The position numbers were made by a program, and so were the translations under genes. A stretch of 64,000 nt of DNA, from positions 1,488,001-1,552,000 of the forward strand of contig NC_016041.1 in NCBI RefSeq assembly GCF_000226565.1. The letters run 5' to 3'. This DNA is from Glaciecola nitratireducens FR1064 (lineage in GTDB: Bacteria > Pseudomonadota > Gammaproteobacteria > Enterobacterales > Alteromonadaceae). Positions within the stretch are counted from its first letter, which is position 1; each line of letters opens with the position of its first letter. Below, piece by piece: positions 45,097 through 54,644 of the stretch. The notes beneath the pieces were generated by a model. That model worked only from the letters and a program-made list of their open reading frames with translations. It was not told where the DNA came from and ran no database searches.

Positions 45097-47613
45097 ATGT
45101 CAACTGTATTCCAATTAGCATGGCGTTTGTTTAAACATGAGGCGAAACGCGGCGAACTCACCATTATTTTGTTGGCAATTGTGCTATCGGTCGGCTCTGT
45201 TCTCTCGCTATCATTATTTAGTGAACGTTTACAGGGCGCATTAACAGATCGTTCAGCTGAGTTCATTGCTGCAGATAGACAGCTACGTTCTCGAGAAGTC
45301 ATTGACGATGCTTGGATAAATAAAGCATCCGAGTACAAGCTCAATACTGCTTATCAAGTCAGTACCAGATCGATGGTATTCGGCGCTGAAGAACTGGCCC
45401 TGTCTGACCTACGCGCGGTTGATACAAGTTACCCCTTAAAAGGCAGTATCAAAGTAGCAAAACAGGTTTTTGGCGTGCCCGAGGAGACCACTGAGTCACC
45501 TCAGCCCGGTGAAGTGTGGATTGACTCTCGCTTGTTTCAGTTAGTGAAAGTTGAATTAGGCGGTAGCATCGATATTGGTGATGAAAGTTTTAAAGTCACT
45601 AAAGTATTAAGTGGCATTCCAGACGCAGGTTTTAGCGTATTTAACGCTGACCCCATTGTTTTAATGTCCACCGAAGACCTAGAAAAAACCAAAGTCACCG
45701 GTCCGGGCTCGAGAGTAAGCTACAAATACTATTTCACCGGTGATAGTGGAGATCTAAACGACTATTACGACTGGCTTCGTCCTCAACTTAACAGAGAGCT
45801 GCACCGCTGGACATCAATAGAAGACGATGAGTCAGCTATCGGGCGTTCAATTGCGCGTGCAGAGCAGTTTTTCTTACTCGCAAGTTTGTTAGCGATTGTG
45901 TTGGCAGCAGTGTCAATCGCGGTTGCTGCTCAGCGCTACAGCCAGCGTCATTTTGACCCCGTTGCAATCATGAAAACATTGGGTGCAGGCAAGGCCATGG
46001 TCCAACGCATCTACTTGCTACAGATTTGTTTTATCACATTTCTAGGCATCGTCTTAGGCATTGCAGCTGGTTTTGCGCTGCAGCAAGCTGTGGTCTCGCT
46101 GTTAGCAGATATAGTTGAAGTGTCGCTTGATATTTGGCATTGGAGACCATTGGCTATTGCAGTATTTACGGGGGTAATTTGTTCTGTTCTATTTTCGCTA
46201 TATCCACTGCTGCAGTTATTCTCTGTGCCACCGCTGCGCGTATTAAGACGCGATATCGATTCAACTCTGTCATCAAAAGCGCTGCAATTTGCAACTTCAG
46301 GTATTGCGGTATTTCTACTCATGTGGATTTATAGCCAAGACCTTATGATCAGCTCGATCCTGTTTGTATCTGGGATTATCTTGGTGGTGCTGCTGCTTGG
46401 TGTTACGCATTTACTCATTATGCTTGGTCGCAAATTAGGCAGTGGTAGCATGGGCTCATGGACCTTAGCTTGGGCGCGCATCCGCCGCAGAGCAATGGGC
46501 AACAGCGTACAGCTAATTAGTTTCTCCATAACCATCATGCTGTTGCTGGTAGTGCTGGTTATGCGCAACGACATGGTAGCGCAGTGGCGCGACCAACTGC
46601 CAGAAGGTACCCCAAATTATTTTGTGTCTAACGTAACTGAGGGTCAACGAGCGGGTTTAGAAAATCAATTTGCACAAAATAACGTTGAGTCTGGTGATTT
46701 CTTTCCAGTAGCTCGCGGTCGGTTCGTTGCTATTAATGACGAGAAAATTCGCACTGAAGTCACAAAAGAAGATCAAGAAGTGGCTGACGAAGGTCGACAA
46801 GGTCTCGGTAGAGAAGCAAACCTCACATGGGGCACAGAGCTGCAAATGGGGAATAAGATCATTGAGGGTGAATGGCTCGACTCGTGGCAAGAAGGTGAAC
46901 CCTATCCATTATCAATTGAAGCTGAAATAGCTGAGCGCTTGGATATTAAGCTTGATGATGAGCTGACCTTTAACATTGGTAGTGAGGTTATTAAAGCCAC
47001 AGTTACCAGCCTGCGCGAAGTAAACTGGCAAACAATGCAACCTAACTTCTTCTTTGTGCTTCATCCAAAAGCATTAGAGAACTTTTCTGCTACGTACATC
47101 ACTAGCTTCAACTTAGACGAGTCACGTAAAGCTGAAATAACCAAGCTAATGGCGCCTTTTGCTAGTGTTACTTTGTTTGATGTGGATGCCAGAATAAACC
47201 AGCTGCGAGAGATAATTGATCAAGTATCAATGGCGGTAGAATTTATTCTCATACTGGTGTTAATTGCCGGTGCGCTGGTGTTGATAGCGCAAGTTCAGGC
47301 CAGCATGGATGAACGTTTGCAGGAATTGGCCATCTTGCGCACCTTGGGTGCCAAAGGATGGATGATTCGCTTTAGTGTTATCAACGAATTCATTATTATT
47401 GGGCTCGTGGCGGGGCTCATGGCTGCGATATCAAATGAATTCAGTTTGTATATGCTGCAAACAAAAGTGTTTCAAATGGAAGCGGGCTTGCACCTTGAAT
47501 ACTGGATCATAGCGCCGCTAGTAGGTGCATTAACTGTCGGTTTGCTTGGAGCAATAGGGTGCTGGCGTTTACTAAGTTTGAATACGGGAGAGTTACTTAG
47601 AAAAATGGTGTAA
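45097..47613 (+). CDS. ybbP: YbbP-type FtsX-family permease
   Basis: This 838-residue permease has an N-terminal membrane helix (ELTIILLAIVLSVGSVLSLSLF), a large periplasmic domain, three helices around residues 250-400, a second set around 410-500, a second periplasmic domain and a final three-helix FtsX unit. That is the long duplicated FtsX layout of YbbP. The start is ATG 45097, one base after the ybbA stop, within AGTAGGATG; a longer frame starting inside ybbA should be ignored. It is coupled to ybbA. Confidence 0.93.
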   Translation: MSTVFQLAWRLFKHEAKRGELTIILLAIVLSVGSVLSLSLFSERLQGALTDRSAEFIAADRQLRSREVIDDAWINKASEYKLNTAYQVSTRSMVFGAEELALSDLRAVDTSYPLKGSIKVAKQVFGVPEETTESPQPGEVWIDSRLFQLVKVELGGSIDIGDESFKVTKVLSGIPDAGFSVFNADPIVLMSTEDLEKTKVTGPGSRVSYKYYFTGDSGDLNDYYDWLRPQLNRELHRWTSIEDDESAIGRSIARAEQFFLLASLLAIVLAAVSIAVAAQRYSQRHFDPVAIMKTLGAGKAMVQRIYLLQICFITFLGIVLGIAAGFALQQAVVSLLADIVEVSLDIWHWRPLAIAVFTGVICSVLFSLYPLLQLFSVPPLRVLRRDIDSTLSSKALQFATSGIAVFLLMWIYSQDLMISSILFVSGIILVVLLLGVTHLLIMLGRKLGSGSMGSWTLAWARIRRRAMGNSVQLISFSITIMLLLVVLVMRNDMVAQWRDQLPEGTPNYFVSNVTEGQRAGLENQFAQNNVESGDFFPVARGRFVAINDEKIRTEVTKEDQEVADEGRQGLGREANLTWGTELQMGNKIIEGEWLDSWQEGEPYPLSIEAEIAERLDIKLDDELTFNIGSEVIKATVTSLREVNWQTMQPNFFFVLHPKALENFSATYITSFNLDESRKAEITKLMAPFASVTLFDVDARINQLREIIDQVSMAVEFILILVLIAGALVLIAQVQASMDERLQELAILRTLGAKGWMIRFSVINEFIIIGLVAGLMAAISNEFSLYMLQTKVFQMEAGLHLEYWIIAPLVGALTVGLLGAIGCWRLLSLNTGELLRKMV

Positions 47614-47625
47614 TTCCCCATAGGT

Positions 47626-47660
47626 TGGCCGGATAGTAAATGAATCTACTTATCCGGCCA
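47626..47660. other. Strong inverted repeat after ybbP
   Basis: TGGCCGGATA (47626-47635) pairs perfectly with TATCCGGCCA (47651-47660). It lies 12 bases after the ybbP stop. It lacks a T run on either strand, so it may stabilise the message end or act as a protein site rather than an intrinsic terminator. Confidence 0.6.
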
Positions 47661-47793
47661 TTCATATTGACTTTGTTCGCATCGATAGTCTTTCATAGCA
47701 CTTCGCTACTAACTATTTTACACTCCTGAACTAGGCCTCTCACTATAATGAGTATAGAGGTGGCTATAAGTGGATTCATCGGGCGAGACAATA

Positions 47794-48675
47794 ATGAACA
47801 CGCATAAATTTGGCGAAAACAGTACATACATCCTCTCTAGCAAAAACAACGAGAAGCTCTTAGTCCGCAAATGGAATGCCTCAGCAAAACCTAAAGGGAT
47901 TATTATCGCTATCCACGGAGGAATGGCTCATTCTGGTGATTGGCAACTTCCAGCACAGTTTTACAGTGAAAGAGGCTACGAACTTCATGCACTTGACTTG
48001 CCAGGCCATGGAACATACCCCAAAATAAATCCTGGCAAAAAAAATCTGCTTGATATTGAAAGCTTCGATATTTACATAGATCATGTTCACGCTTTAGTGA
48101 ACAGCGCTCATAACGAAGCACCACAGCTGCCCATATTTATTTTTGCTCACTCCATGGGCGGGCTCATAGCTTTGCTTTATGGCTTGGGTAAAGGCAAAGA
48201 ACAACATTTTATTCACGGTTTTGGCATTTCATCACCTTGGCTCAAAAATAAAACTAAACCGCCAGTACCGTTATTTATCGTCAATTTGCTAGCGCGTTTT
48301 TTCCCAACTCTGCCTGTTCCCTTAAAAATTGATTTGGGCAAGTTGACTCATGACCGAAATGTTTTGGAAAGGCATCAAGCGGACGTTGAATCTGGTTTGC
48401 GAGGAACAATGGCTAGCCCTCGTTTCGCGAAAGTATCTGAACGCGCTCAGCATAAATTGGCAGCTGAGCTTTCAAGCTGGAAAGACTTCCCACTGGCGAT
48501 AGCGATTGCGGGCGCTGATCACTTGGCTGACGCTGAGTTCACGCAAACCCAAGTACAAGGAATGCAGTGTCCGGTTGTGCAATATCATTGTTATCAAAAC
48601 AACCTACATGAAAATTTCAACGAACTAAACCGTCAGGACGTTTTTCAGTATCTTTTCGACGCCCTTAATATGTGA
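47794..48675 (+). CDS. Alpha/beta hydrolase (monoacylglycerol lipase-like)
   Basis: The product has about 293 residues from ATG 47794; an in-frame GTG at 47770 would add 8. The fold is serine-hydrolase type, with AIHGGMAHSGDW for the oxyanion region, LDLPGHGTYP, nucleophile elbow AHSMGG (Ser120) and a late AGADHLADAE acid region. The layout fits the Hydrolase_4/lysophospholipase group (YtpA/PldB-like). No signal peptide is seen. It probably acts on lipid esters in the cytoplasm. It stands between ybbP and the diguanylate cyclase gene. Confidence 0.85.
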   Translation: MNTHKFGENSTYILSSKNNEKLLVRKWNASAKPKGIIIAIHGGMAHSGDWQLPAQFYSERGYELHALDLPGHGTYPKINPGKKNLLDIESFDIYIDHVHALVNSAHNEAPQLPIFIFAHSMGGLIALLYGLGKGKEQHFIHGFGISSPWLKNKTKPPVPLFIVNLLARFFPTLPVPLKIDLGKLTHDRNVLERHQADVESGLRGTMASPRFAKVSERAQHKLAAELSSWKDFPLAIAIAGADHLADAEFTQTQVQGMQCPVVQYHCYQNNLHENFNELNRQDVFQYLFDALNM

Positions 48676-48744
48676 CTTTCTTTAAGAGCTCAAGTAATTT
48701 AAGCTTGCTGCTGATTTTGATGTCATTGGGAAGTGAAAGTCGTA

Positions 48745-50025
48745 ATGTTTTCAAGTTTTATTCGCCCTACTAATTTATCGAAAAAAGTAATGGGCGTTAT
48801 TTTTTCTATTTATTTAGGCGTAACTTGCCTAATTACTAGTGCGCAGTTCTATACTGAATACTTGATAACGCAGGATTCAATATTAAGTGAACTGAAGCAG
48901 TTAGAAGCGACAGTTATCGGCCCTGTGTCAAGCAACCTATGGCAATATAACCTAAATCAATTAGAAGTACTTAGCGCGGGTCTTTTAGAAATGCCGATCA
49001 TCGAGGGCGTTCATATTGTCGATGCCAACGGCAAAAGTATCATTTCTAAAAAATCCTACGCGCCCGCATCAATCCCTTTATCTATTTTTGATGTCAAAAC
49101 AGACTTAAACTGGGTGCTGAATAGTAAAGAAATATACCTTGGATCGGTCACACTCTACTCGTCTTCCGAAGTCGTTTTAGATCGTGTTCTTTTTGGCTTC
49201 TCCCTAATTGCTATTGCAGCGGTGATTAAACTTTTTATTTTATTTTGCTTGTTTATTTGGGCCTTTGACCGTTATTTGGCTATCCCTTTGAAAGAACTAA
49301 TGTCGCAAGTTGATGAGGTTCAAGCGGGTAAAGAAATGAATAAACGGATCCATCTTTCGACTGTTGAGAATAATGAACTCACCCAACTTCAATCTCATAT
49401 GAACAGCATGCTCTCTGCCATGGAGAAAGATAGGGAGCAATTATTGGAAGATGAGCAAACTAAACGAAACTGGTTGGAAGATGCTGTTGCAAAGCGCACT
49501 GAAGCCTTACAAATTCTAAATGAAAAGCTTGAAAAGCTAGCTAAAAACGACTCCTTAACCGGCATACTAAATCGAGGGAGTTTCTTTGATTCAGCTCAAC
49601 ATCTGCTGACGCTCTCTGAACGCCAAAAGTCTTCTGCTTCTTTAGTCCTGATGGACTTAGACCACTTTAAAATGGTTAACGATACTTATGGTCATTTCAT
49701 CGGCGATAAGGTGCTTATTCATTTCACTCAAACCATCCGTTCTTTTTTGCGAGAGTCAGATATATTTGGCAGACTTGGTGGAGAAGAATTTGCTATATTT
49801 CTCTCTGGTGCTGGCATTAATGAAGCCTCTAAACTTGCCGATAAATTACGTAAGGCCATCAGTGATAGTACATTGGAGATTGATGGCAAAACCGTCACCT
49901 ACACGGTGAGCATTGGTGTTGAATCATCCAGTCCTAATGATCACTCAATTGACGACTTATTTAAACGCGCAGATATTAAGCTGTATGGGGCAAAAGACAA
50001 AGGTCGTGATCGTGTCGAAAGGTAA
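48745..50025 (+). CDS. Membrane-bound diguanylate cyclase with periplasmic sensor region
   Basis: The protein has a membrane helix (VMGVIFSIYLGVTCLITSA), a periplasmic region of about 120 residues, a second helix (LFGFSLIAIAAVIKLFILFCLFIWAF), a HAMP-like linker, a coiled coil and a GGDEF domain. The active site reads GGEEF (Gly345 onward) and is preceded at the standard distance by RESD, the inhibitory RxxD site, so it should make cyclic di-GMP with product feedback. The start may be GTG 48733 or ATG 48745; the latter gives 426 residues. Its 3' end overlaps the start of a periplasmic binding-protein gene, suggesting a shared sensory task. Confidence 0.92.
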   Translation: MFSSFIRPTNLSKKVMGVIFSIYLGVTCLITSAQFYTEYLITQDSILSELKQLEATVIGPVSSNLWQYNLNQLEVLSAGLLEMPIIEGVHIVDANGKSIISKKSYAPASIPLSIFDVKTDLNWVLNSKEIYLGSVTLYSSSEVVLDRVLFGFSLIAIAAVIKLFILFCLFIWAFDRYLAIPLKELMSQVDEVQAGKEMNKRIHLSTVENNELTQLQSHMNSMLSAMEKDREQLLEDEQTKRNWLEDAVAKRTEALQILNEKLEKLAKNDSLTGILNRGSFFDSAQHLLTLSERQKSSASLVLMDLDHFKMVNDTYGHFIGDKVLIHFTQTIRSFLRESDIFGRLGGEEFAIFLSGAGINEASKLADKLRKAISDSTLEIDGKTVTYTVSIGVESSSPNDHSIDDLFKRADIKLYGAKDKGRDRVER

Positions 50026-50827
50026 CAAAAAAAGTTATTTGCTGTTTGTCCTGCCTTTTTTGATGGCAATTGCGAACAGCAGCGTGAGCCATGCAGAGAC
50101 TATAAAAGTTTGTTATGACCAATGGGCTCCAATGACCATATTTCCATCTGACAAGTTACCCGAGAGAGGCGTGGTGATAGACATGCTCGAGCATGTCTAC
50201 GCGTCTCATGGTTATTCATTAGATTATTACGAAGTGCCGTTGGCAAGAGGTCTTTCTATGGTCTCAGAAGGCCTTTGCGATATGCTGCCAGAATATGTGC
50301 CTTCAAAAAGAGTAGAAGAAACCTTCGAGTATGCTACCGAAGCTACCTTTGCCTACACAACCGCCTTTGTTGTGAGGCGAGATGATCCTTGGCGCTATGC
50401 TGGTATGCCTTCTTTAAAAGGCAAGCGCATCGCAACTGGGCCCGGTTGGGACTACAGTTCAATGAGCGTCGATTATCAAACATATCTCGATGACTCTAAT
50501 AATGCCGCTTTCGTTGAGATAATTGCGGGTAATGATGACGTAGTAGAACGTGTGATGCACATGATCAAAGAAAATAGAGTAGATCTATATGCTGATAATG
50601 AACTTGTCCTTCAGTATGTTTTAAATCGCGCAAATTTGAACGATGATCTTATTATCGTGCGGCCTGGATTAGAAAATAAGTTAATTGAATTACCGATTTT
50701 TTCAAAGAAAATTCCGATACTAAAAAGAAAAGAACTTATAAGAATATGGAATGAAGGGCGCAAGCAGATGAAGGGCAAACAAGAAAATATATTTCTAAAA
50801 AAATATAACGTACAACTTCAAGAATAA
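50012..50827 (+). CDS. Periplasmic solute-binding protein overlapping the GGDEF gene
   Basis: A signal peptide (KKSYLLFVLPFLMAIANSSVSHA) is followed by an SBP_bac_3 fold: IKVCYDQWAPMTIFP, RGVVIDMLEHVYASHGYSL, VPLARGLSMVSEGLCDMLPEY and GKRIATGPGWDYSSM. I place the start at GTG 50012, after AAAGGT, inside the last 14 bases of the cyclase gene (271 residues); an upstream ATG at 49985 would bury the signal peptide. No ABC permease is nearby. Overlap with the cyclase suggests that ligand binding is passed to the cyclase's periplasmic region. This is inference. Confidence 0.82.
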   Translation: MSKGNKKSYLLFVLPFLMAIANSSVSHAETIKVCYDQWAPMTIFPSDKLPERGVVIDMLEHVYASHGYSLDYYEVPLARGLSMVSEGLCDMLPEYVPSKRVEETFEYATEATFAYTTAFVVRRDDPWRYAGMPSLKGKRIATGPGWDYSSMSVDYQTYLDDSNNAAFVEIIAGNDDVVERVMHMIKENRVDLYADNELVLQYVLNRANLNDDLIIVRPGLENKLIELPIFSKKIPILKRKELIRIWNEGRKQMKGKQENIFLKKYNVQLQE

Positions 50828-50896
50828 TAGTAAAAGCAGTGCAGAGTGATTTTTGAATTCACCAATATAACGCTAAAAATATAAAGCCGAAGCTAG

Positions 50897-51664
50897 TTAA
50901 AGTTCGTTCTCTACATCGTACTTATCAAGAATCATTTTTAATTCTCCTGACTTTTTCACGCGAGCGATGATTGTGTTTATCTCTTCCATAAGCTCTCTAT
51001 GCTTTTTGTTTAAGCGCAGCACTAAATTCCCTTTAGTGTGAAGTGCCGCAAAAGCAATGTCGACCTCATTAACTTTAGCCCAGTGTTTTGCCGTTTCGAT
51101 GTCTAAAATTATCCCTTTAAATCGTCCATGCTTGAGACCTTTCATCAACTTATTTTCATCCAGAAAATCAACTCTTGTAAATTTGTCGTCATCAAAATAA
51201 AAGTAACCGCCTATAGTGCCAATGTTTTCGCCGTATATTGCATCTAAGGTGGGGTAAAGATCGCGGTTTTTCTTGAGAGTAACAACGTACTCATTGATTT
51301 CAAATAAGGGTATGCTGCCCACAAAATCAGCACCGATGTCACCGTTTTTTAGCCATTCCGGGCAGATAAAATCGAAGTCAACAATGCCGTTTACTAAGGC
51401 TTGTTCTGCGCGTTTCATGGGTAAATGGACTGACTCAAAATCGATTGTGGAGTAAGACTGCAGCAAAATTACCAAGTCAGCGAATACGCCTCCGTCACCC
51501 TCTAAAACTCCAGTTCTAAACGGCACCCAACCATGCTCATCACCTAGATCATAGTATAAGGTTGGTTTTTTCGTTTCTGCGTGAGCAAGCGGAGTTAAAA
51601 GGATTATGCTGCACATAAAAGTAACAGTAATAAAAACAAAGTTTAATTGACGTAAACGTCTCAC
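50897..51664 (-). CDS. Second solitary periplasmic solute-binding protein
   Basis: The 255-residue product, with a GTG start after AAAGGAT, has a signal peptide (FVFITVTFMCSIILLTPLAHA). It has an SBP-like body with TLYYDLGDEHGWVPFRTG, EGDGGVFADLVILLQSY, NGIVDFDFICPEWLKNG and the closing VKKSGELKMILDKYDVE. It is convergent with the binding-protein gene of the GGDEF pair (69-base gap) but clearly diverged from it. No transporter partner is present. It is another candidate sensing component. Confidence 0.8.
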   Translation of the reverse strand: MRRLRQLNFVFITVTFMCSIILLTPLAHAETKKPTLYYDLGDEHGWVPFRTGVLEGDGGVFADLVILLQSYSTIDFESVHLPMKRAEQALVNGIVDFDFICPEWLKNGDIGADFVGSIPLFEINEYVVTLKKNRDLYPTLDAIYGENIGTIGGYFYFDDDKFTRVDFLDENKLMKGLKHGRFKGIILDIETAKHWAKVNEVDIAFAALHTKGNLVLRLNKKHRELMEEINTIIARVKKSGELKMILDKYDVENEL

Positions 51665-51948
51665 GTTTTCGATCCTTTGTTGGGATGATTAAATGCTTAA
51701 GTTCCGAATGTTAAGGCACAAAACCTCGAGTTTCAATGACTGTTACAAAATCAATGTAAAAGTTTATTAGGTTTTCCTGTATTTGATGGCTGCAATTGTG
51801 ATAAATCGTCCCAACATAACTGTCCAATACTTCATGAATTAAAGCCAAAGGACATCGGAATAACGAATTATCTAGTTAATACTACTGATAAACTGCGTGT
51901 AAATATGTAGACTAATAGACTCCATCATTCTGAATTAAGGACTAAATA

Positions 51949-52233
51949 ATGTTTAATGTGAACGAATACTTCGAGGGCAAGGTGGCATCAATTGCATTTA
52001 ATACAGCCATTCAAACTGCTACGGTTGGGGTTATGGCGCCCGGTGAATATGAATTCGGCACAAGTGAGTTTGAGACTATGACGGTGGTTAGTGGAGCATT
52101 AACGGTCTTATTGCCGGACGAAAAAGAATGGAAAACATTTACGGCTTCAGAGGTGTTTACAATTGAAGCTAACCAAAAGTTTAAGGTTACCACTATTGTA
52201 GACACGGCTTACCTGTGTACTTACGGGAAATAA
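51949..52233 (+). CDS. ppnP: Pyrimidine/purine nucleoside phosphorylase PpnP
   Basis: The 94-residue protein matches the PpnP (YaiE, DUF1255) family over its length: [36 protein letters not shown] and the final TAYLCTYG, all in a small cupin fold. The enzyme phosphorolyses several nucleosides in the cytoplasm. It is a single gene. The length is standard. Confidence 0.93.
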   Translation: MFNVNEYFEGKVASIAFNTAIQTATVGVMAPGEYEFGTSEFETMTVVSGALTVLLPDEKEWKTFTASEVFTIEANQKFKVTTIVDTAYLCTYGK

Positions 52234-52343
52234 CTTTTTAAGATAATTGAAGCACATGTCATCGCGATTTTAACAATAATCAGCAAACTCTAGTCTCTGC
52301 ATTTAGTGAATGAGGCTAGAGTTTGGTCAGTTGAACTGAGCAT

Positions 52344-52955
52344 TTAACTGGGTCGAGACTTTGTAAAAACTTCGCCTAAGTTTGCATATTGACTAGCGCC
52401 TAATCTTGCCAACGGATTTACTTTTAGTGCATCAACTTGAATGCGATTGTTGCTTTTAGTAACGGCTTTATCGTCAATATACAATTCAATCGCTTCTACA
52501 AATATAATTTGCTGCTGCACATTACCAATTTGTTGAGTGCTATGCACTTTACATAAATACGCAATAGGGCAGTCGGCAACGCGTTGTAAGGGCCAGCCAG
52601 CGTGATCAACCAACTTAATTTGATTGGCTTCAATTTCACTTTCGCCATAATTAAGCGTAGCCGCTGTCGCGGTAACCACTTCGGCTTGCTGTGCATGGGC
52701 AATATGCACAACGCAATAAGCCTCTTCAACCAGGTTAGCAACCGTATCTTTGGTTGATCCGTCTGGTTTTTTACCCATCGAAAGCATGCACAAAGGTGGA
52801 TCGCTGCACACAGCGTTAAAATATGAAAATGGAGCAAAGTTAAGTGAGTCGTCGTTATTTTTTGATAATACCCAAGCTATTGGACGCGGTATTACGGTTT
52901 GTGTCATTAAATGATAAACGGCGGTACTCGACATATTGTTTAATTCAATATTCAC
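52344..52955 (-). CDS. Flavin reductase-like FMN-binding protein
   Basis: The 203-residue protein has the flavin-reductase-like split-barrel pattern: QTVIPRPIAWVLS, NFAPFSYFNAVCSDPPLCML, KDTVANLVEEAYCVVHI and CPIAYLCKV. These residues bind FMN in the DIM6/NTAB group. It should be a cytoplasmic flavoprotein supplying reduced flavin or acting on a small aromatic, with no oxygenase partner beside it. Normal length. Confidence 0.9.
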   Translation of the reverse strand: MNIELNNMSSTAVYHLMTQTVIPRPIAWVLSKNNDDSLNFAPFSYFNAVCSDPPLCMLSMGKKPDGSTKDTVANLVEEAYCVVHIAHAQQAEVVTATAATLNYGESEIEANQIKLVDHAGWPLQRVADCPIAYLCKVHSTQQIGNVQQQIIFVEAIELYIDDKAVTKSNNRIQVDALKVNPLARLGASQYANLGEVFTKSRPS

Positions 52956-53137
52956 TCTTACTTCCTTTTGATAATTAATTGCTGTTATATAACACTGTTT
53001 TACATCGTACTTTTAATGTAAAAGGTATACAATGTTTTCGCCTAAAATGGCGTTATTCAAGCACTAATGTCAAGCATCGGTAATCACAAATAGACCTCGA
53101 TTATGCTATTCTCAAAAAAAATCAGTTAGGAAAAGTC

Positions 53138-53422
53138 ATGCAGGTAGATAAAGCTAAAAAGCGAATTGCGAAACAAGTTAATAAAGGCTTCAAAGGATAT
53201 CCTCTTATTTCTATAAGCTACTTTGGTAATGATCCTACGTGCGCTTCTGTGGTTGTCGTTCAGTTTACTGCGCAAGAAGGTGATGAGGTTCAAGAAGAAC
53301 GTTTCACCAGTCAGTCAGATGCTAGAAATGATGAAACAATTCAAACTGCTTTGATTAAAATTATTGACCGCGCGGATGCCGTGTCTGTACTTCAAGATAC
53401 TGCGGTGGGCATCATCATTTAG
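53138..53422 (+). CDS. Small conserved hypothetical protein
   Basis: The 94-residue protein starts basic (DKAKKRIAKQVNKGFKGYP) and then reads like a small alpha/beta domain (LISISYFGNDPTCASVVVVQFT, then ALIKIIDRADAVSVLQDT). It has no signal peptide. A GGAAAAG-like ribosome site precedes the ATG. I do not recognise the family. Confidence 0.68.
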   Translation: MQVDKAKKRIAKQVNKGFKGYPLISISYFGNDPTCASVVVVQFTAQEGDEVQEERFTSQSDARNDETIQTALIKIIDRADAVSVLQDTAVGIII

Positions 53423-53444
53423 TATTGCCTAACAAGGTCTAATC

Positions 53445-53672
53445 GTGCTGCATTCTAAGCTATGCAAGGTTGCGGTTATACTGGCGAGCATTTTTCCTGT
53501 ATTTACCACTTTAAAACTCGGTTGCTATTGTATGAAATATTTACCTGATGTTCGTATGCCCTTTTTCCTGATGTTTTTACTCATGCTTAGCGATAGTGTT
53601 CAAGCGACGACATCGCAGCAAAATAGTTGTCAAATGACGCTCTTAGTTAATGAAAGAAAGGGTAGGGCTTGA
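53445..53672 (+). CDS. Doubtful small ORF with a signal-like segment
   Basis: A GTG frame of 75 codons, or 46 from an internal ATG at 53532, contains MPFFLMFLLMLSDSVQA, which looks like a signal peptide, and a short tail with one cysteine. It lies between the previous gene and a good terminator, so it may be a small exported peptide. Evidence for translation is thin. Confidence 0.35.
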   Translation: MLHSKLCKVAVILASIFPVFTTLKLGCYCMKYLPDVRMPFFLMFLLMLSDSVQATTSQQNSCQMTLLVNERKGRA

Positions 53673-53690
53673 ACTGAGGAAAAAGTGGGA

Positions 53691-53728
53691 AGCGCAGCTG
53701 TATTTGTTAAATACAGCGCTGTTTTTTT
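53691..53728 (+). terminator. Intrinsic terminator
   Basis: GCTGTATTT (53697-53705) and AAATACAGC (53709-53717) pair perfectly around GTT; outer AGC and GCT extend the stem, and seven Ts follow. It also lies just beyond the convergent yfcH gene. Confidence 0.9.
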
Positions 53729-53747
53729 AATTTATTGATAATTTCGA

Positions 53748-54638
53748 TTACAAATCTAAATCAGCCAACGCCGTCTTTAATGTAGGAAAATCGAATTTAA
53801 ACCCCTTATCAATCAGCTTTTGCGGTACGACTTTTTGACCAAATAAGACTAAGTCTGACGACTCGCCCATTAATGTTTTTAAGACGAATGCAGGTACTCT
53901 GAAGATACACGGGCGCTCTAATCTTTTTGCAAGCGCTAACGAGAAGAAATGATTTGTATTGGGATTCGGAGCTGTGAAGTTATACACGCCTTTTGTCTCG
54001 TCATCCTCGAGCAAAAATTGAATGCCGTTGACCATATCATCTAAATGGATCCATGCCATAAACTGTTTGCCAGAGCCAATCGGGCCGCCGAGCCCTAAAC
54101 GGAAGGGCATCAACATTTTAGATAAGGCGCCGCCCTCGTCGGATAACACGACTCCGGTTCGCAGGATGCAAACTCTTGTATTGGCTTCAAGCGCAATATC
54201 TTCCCACTTTTGACAAACCTCTCGGCTAAACTCATCATGAAAGTCGGTAAATTCTTCCGTGATGACGGTGTCACCCTGACGTCCATAAACGCCAATAGCT
54301 GAACCACTGACAAATACTGCGGGTGGATTGCTAGAATTGTTAATTAGGTCAACTAACTGCTGGGTTATTTTCCAGCGACTTTGACAAATTCGTGCTTTTT
54401 GTGCATCAGTCCAGCGTTTATCGGCAATCGGCTCTCCCGCTAAATTAACCACAGCGTCAAACTGGTCAACTGATCTCAGCTCTTCTGCTGTAATGCACTT
54501 TACGTTCTCACCAAGCAGTCGTATAGCTCTGTTAGGGTCTCGAGTTACCACCGTTATTGCATATTGCTTGTGCAGTGACTTGACCAATGTTCTGCCGATA
54601 AGACCAGTGCCCCCAGTAATCAATATGCTTTTTGACAT
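53748..54638 (-). CDS. yfcH: YfcH, TIGR01777-family NAD(P)-dependent epimerase-like protein
   Basis: The 296-residue protein has an N-terminal Rossmann motif (ILITGGTGLIGRTLV), VNLAGEPIADKRWTD, SGSAIGVYGRQGD (active-site Tyr region), and a C-terminal segment (LMGESSDLVLFGQKVVPQKLIDKGFKF) that is diagnostic for the TIGR01777/SulA-like group. The substrate is not known. It follows folX by 6 bases on the same strand, the same pairing as in E. coli, so the two are co-transcribed. Confidence 0.93.
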   Translation of the reverse strand: MSKSILITGGTGLIGRTLVKSLHKQYAITVVTRDPNRAIRLLGENVKCITAEELRSVDQFDAVVNLAGEPIADKRWTDAQKARICQSRWKITQQLVDLINNSSNPPAVFVSGSAIGVYGRQGDTVITEEFTDFHDEFSREVCQKWEDIALEANTRVCILRTGVVLSDEGGALSKMLMPFRLGLGGPIGSGKQFMAWIHLDDMVNGIQFLLEDDETKGVYNFTAPNPNTNHFFSLALAKRLERPCIFRVPAFVLKTLMGESSDLVLFGQKVVPQKLIDKGFKFDFPTLKTALADLDL

Positions 54639-54644
54639 GGCAAC

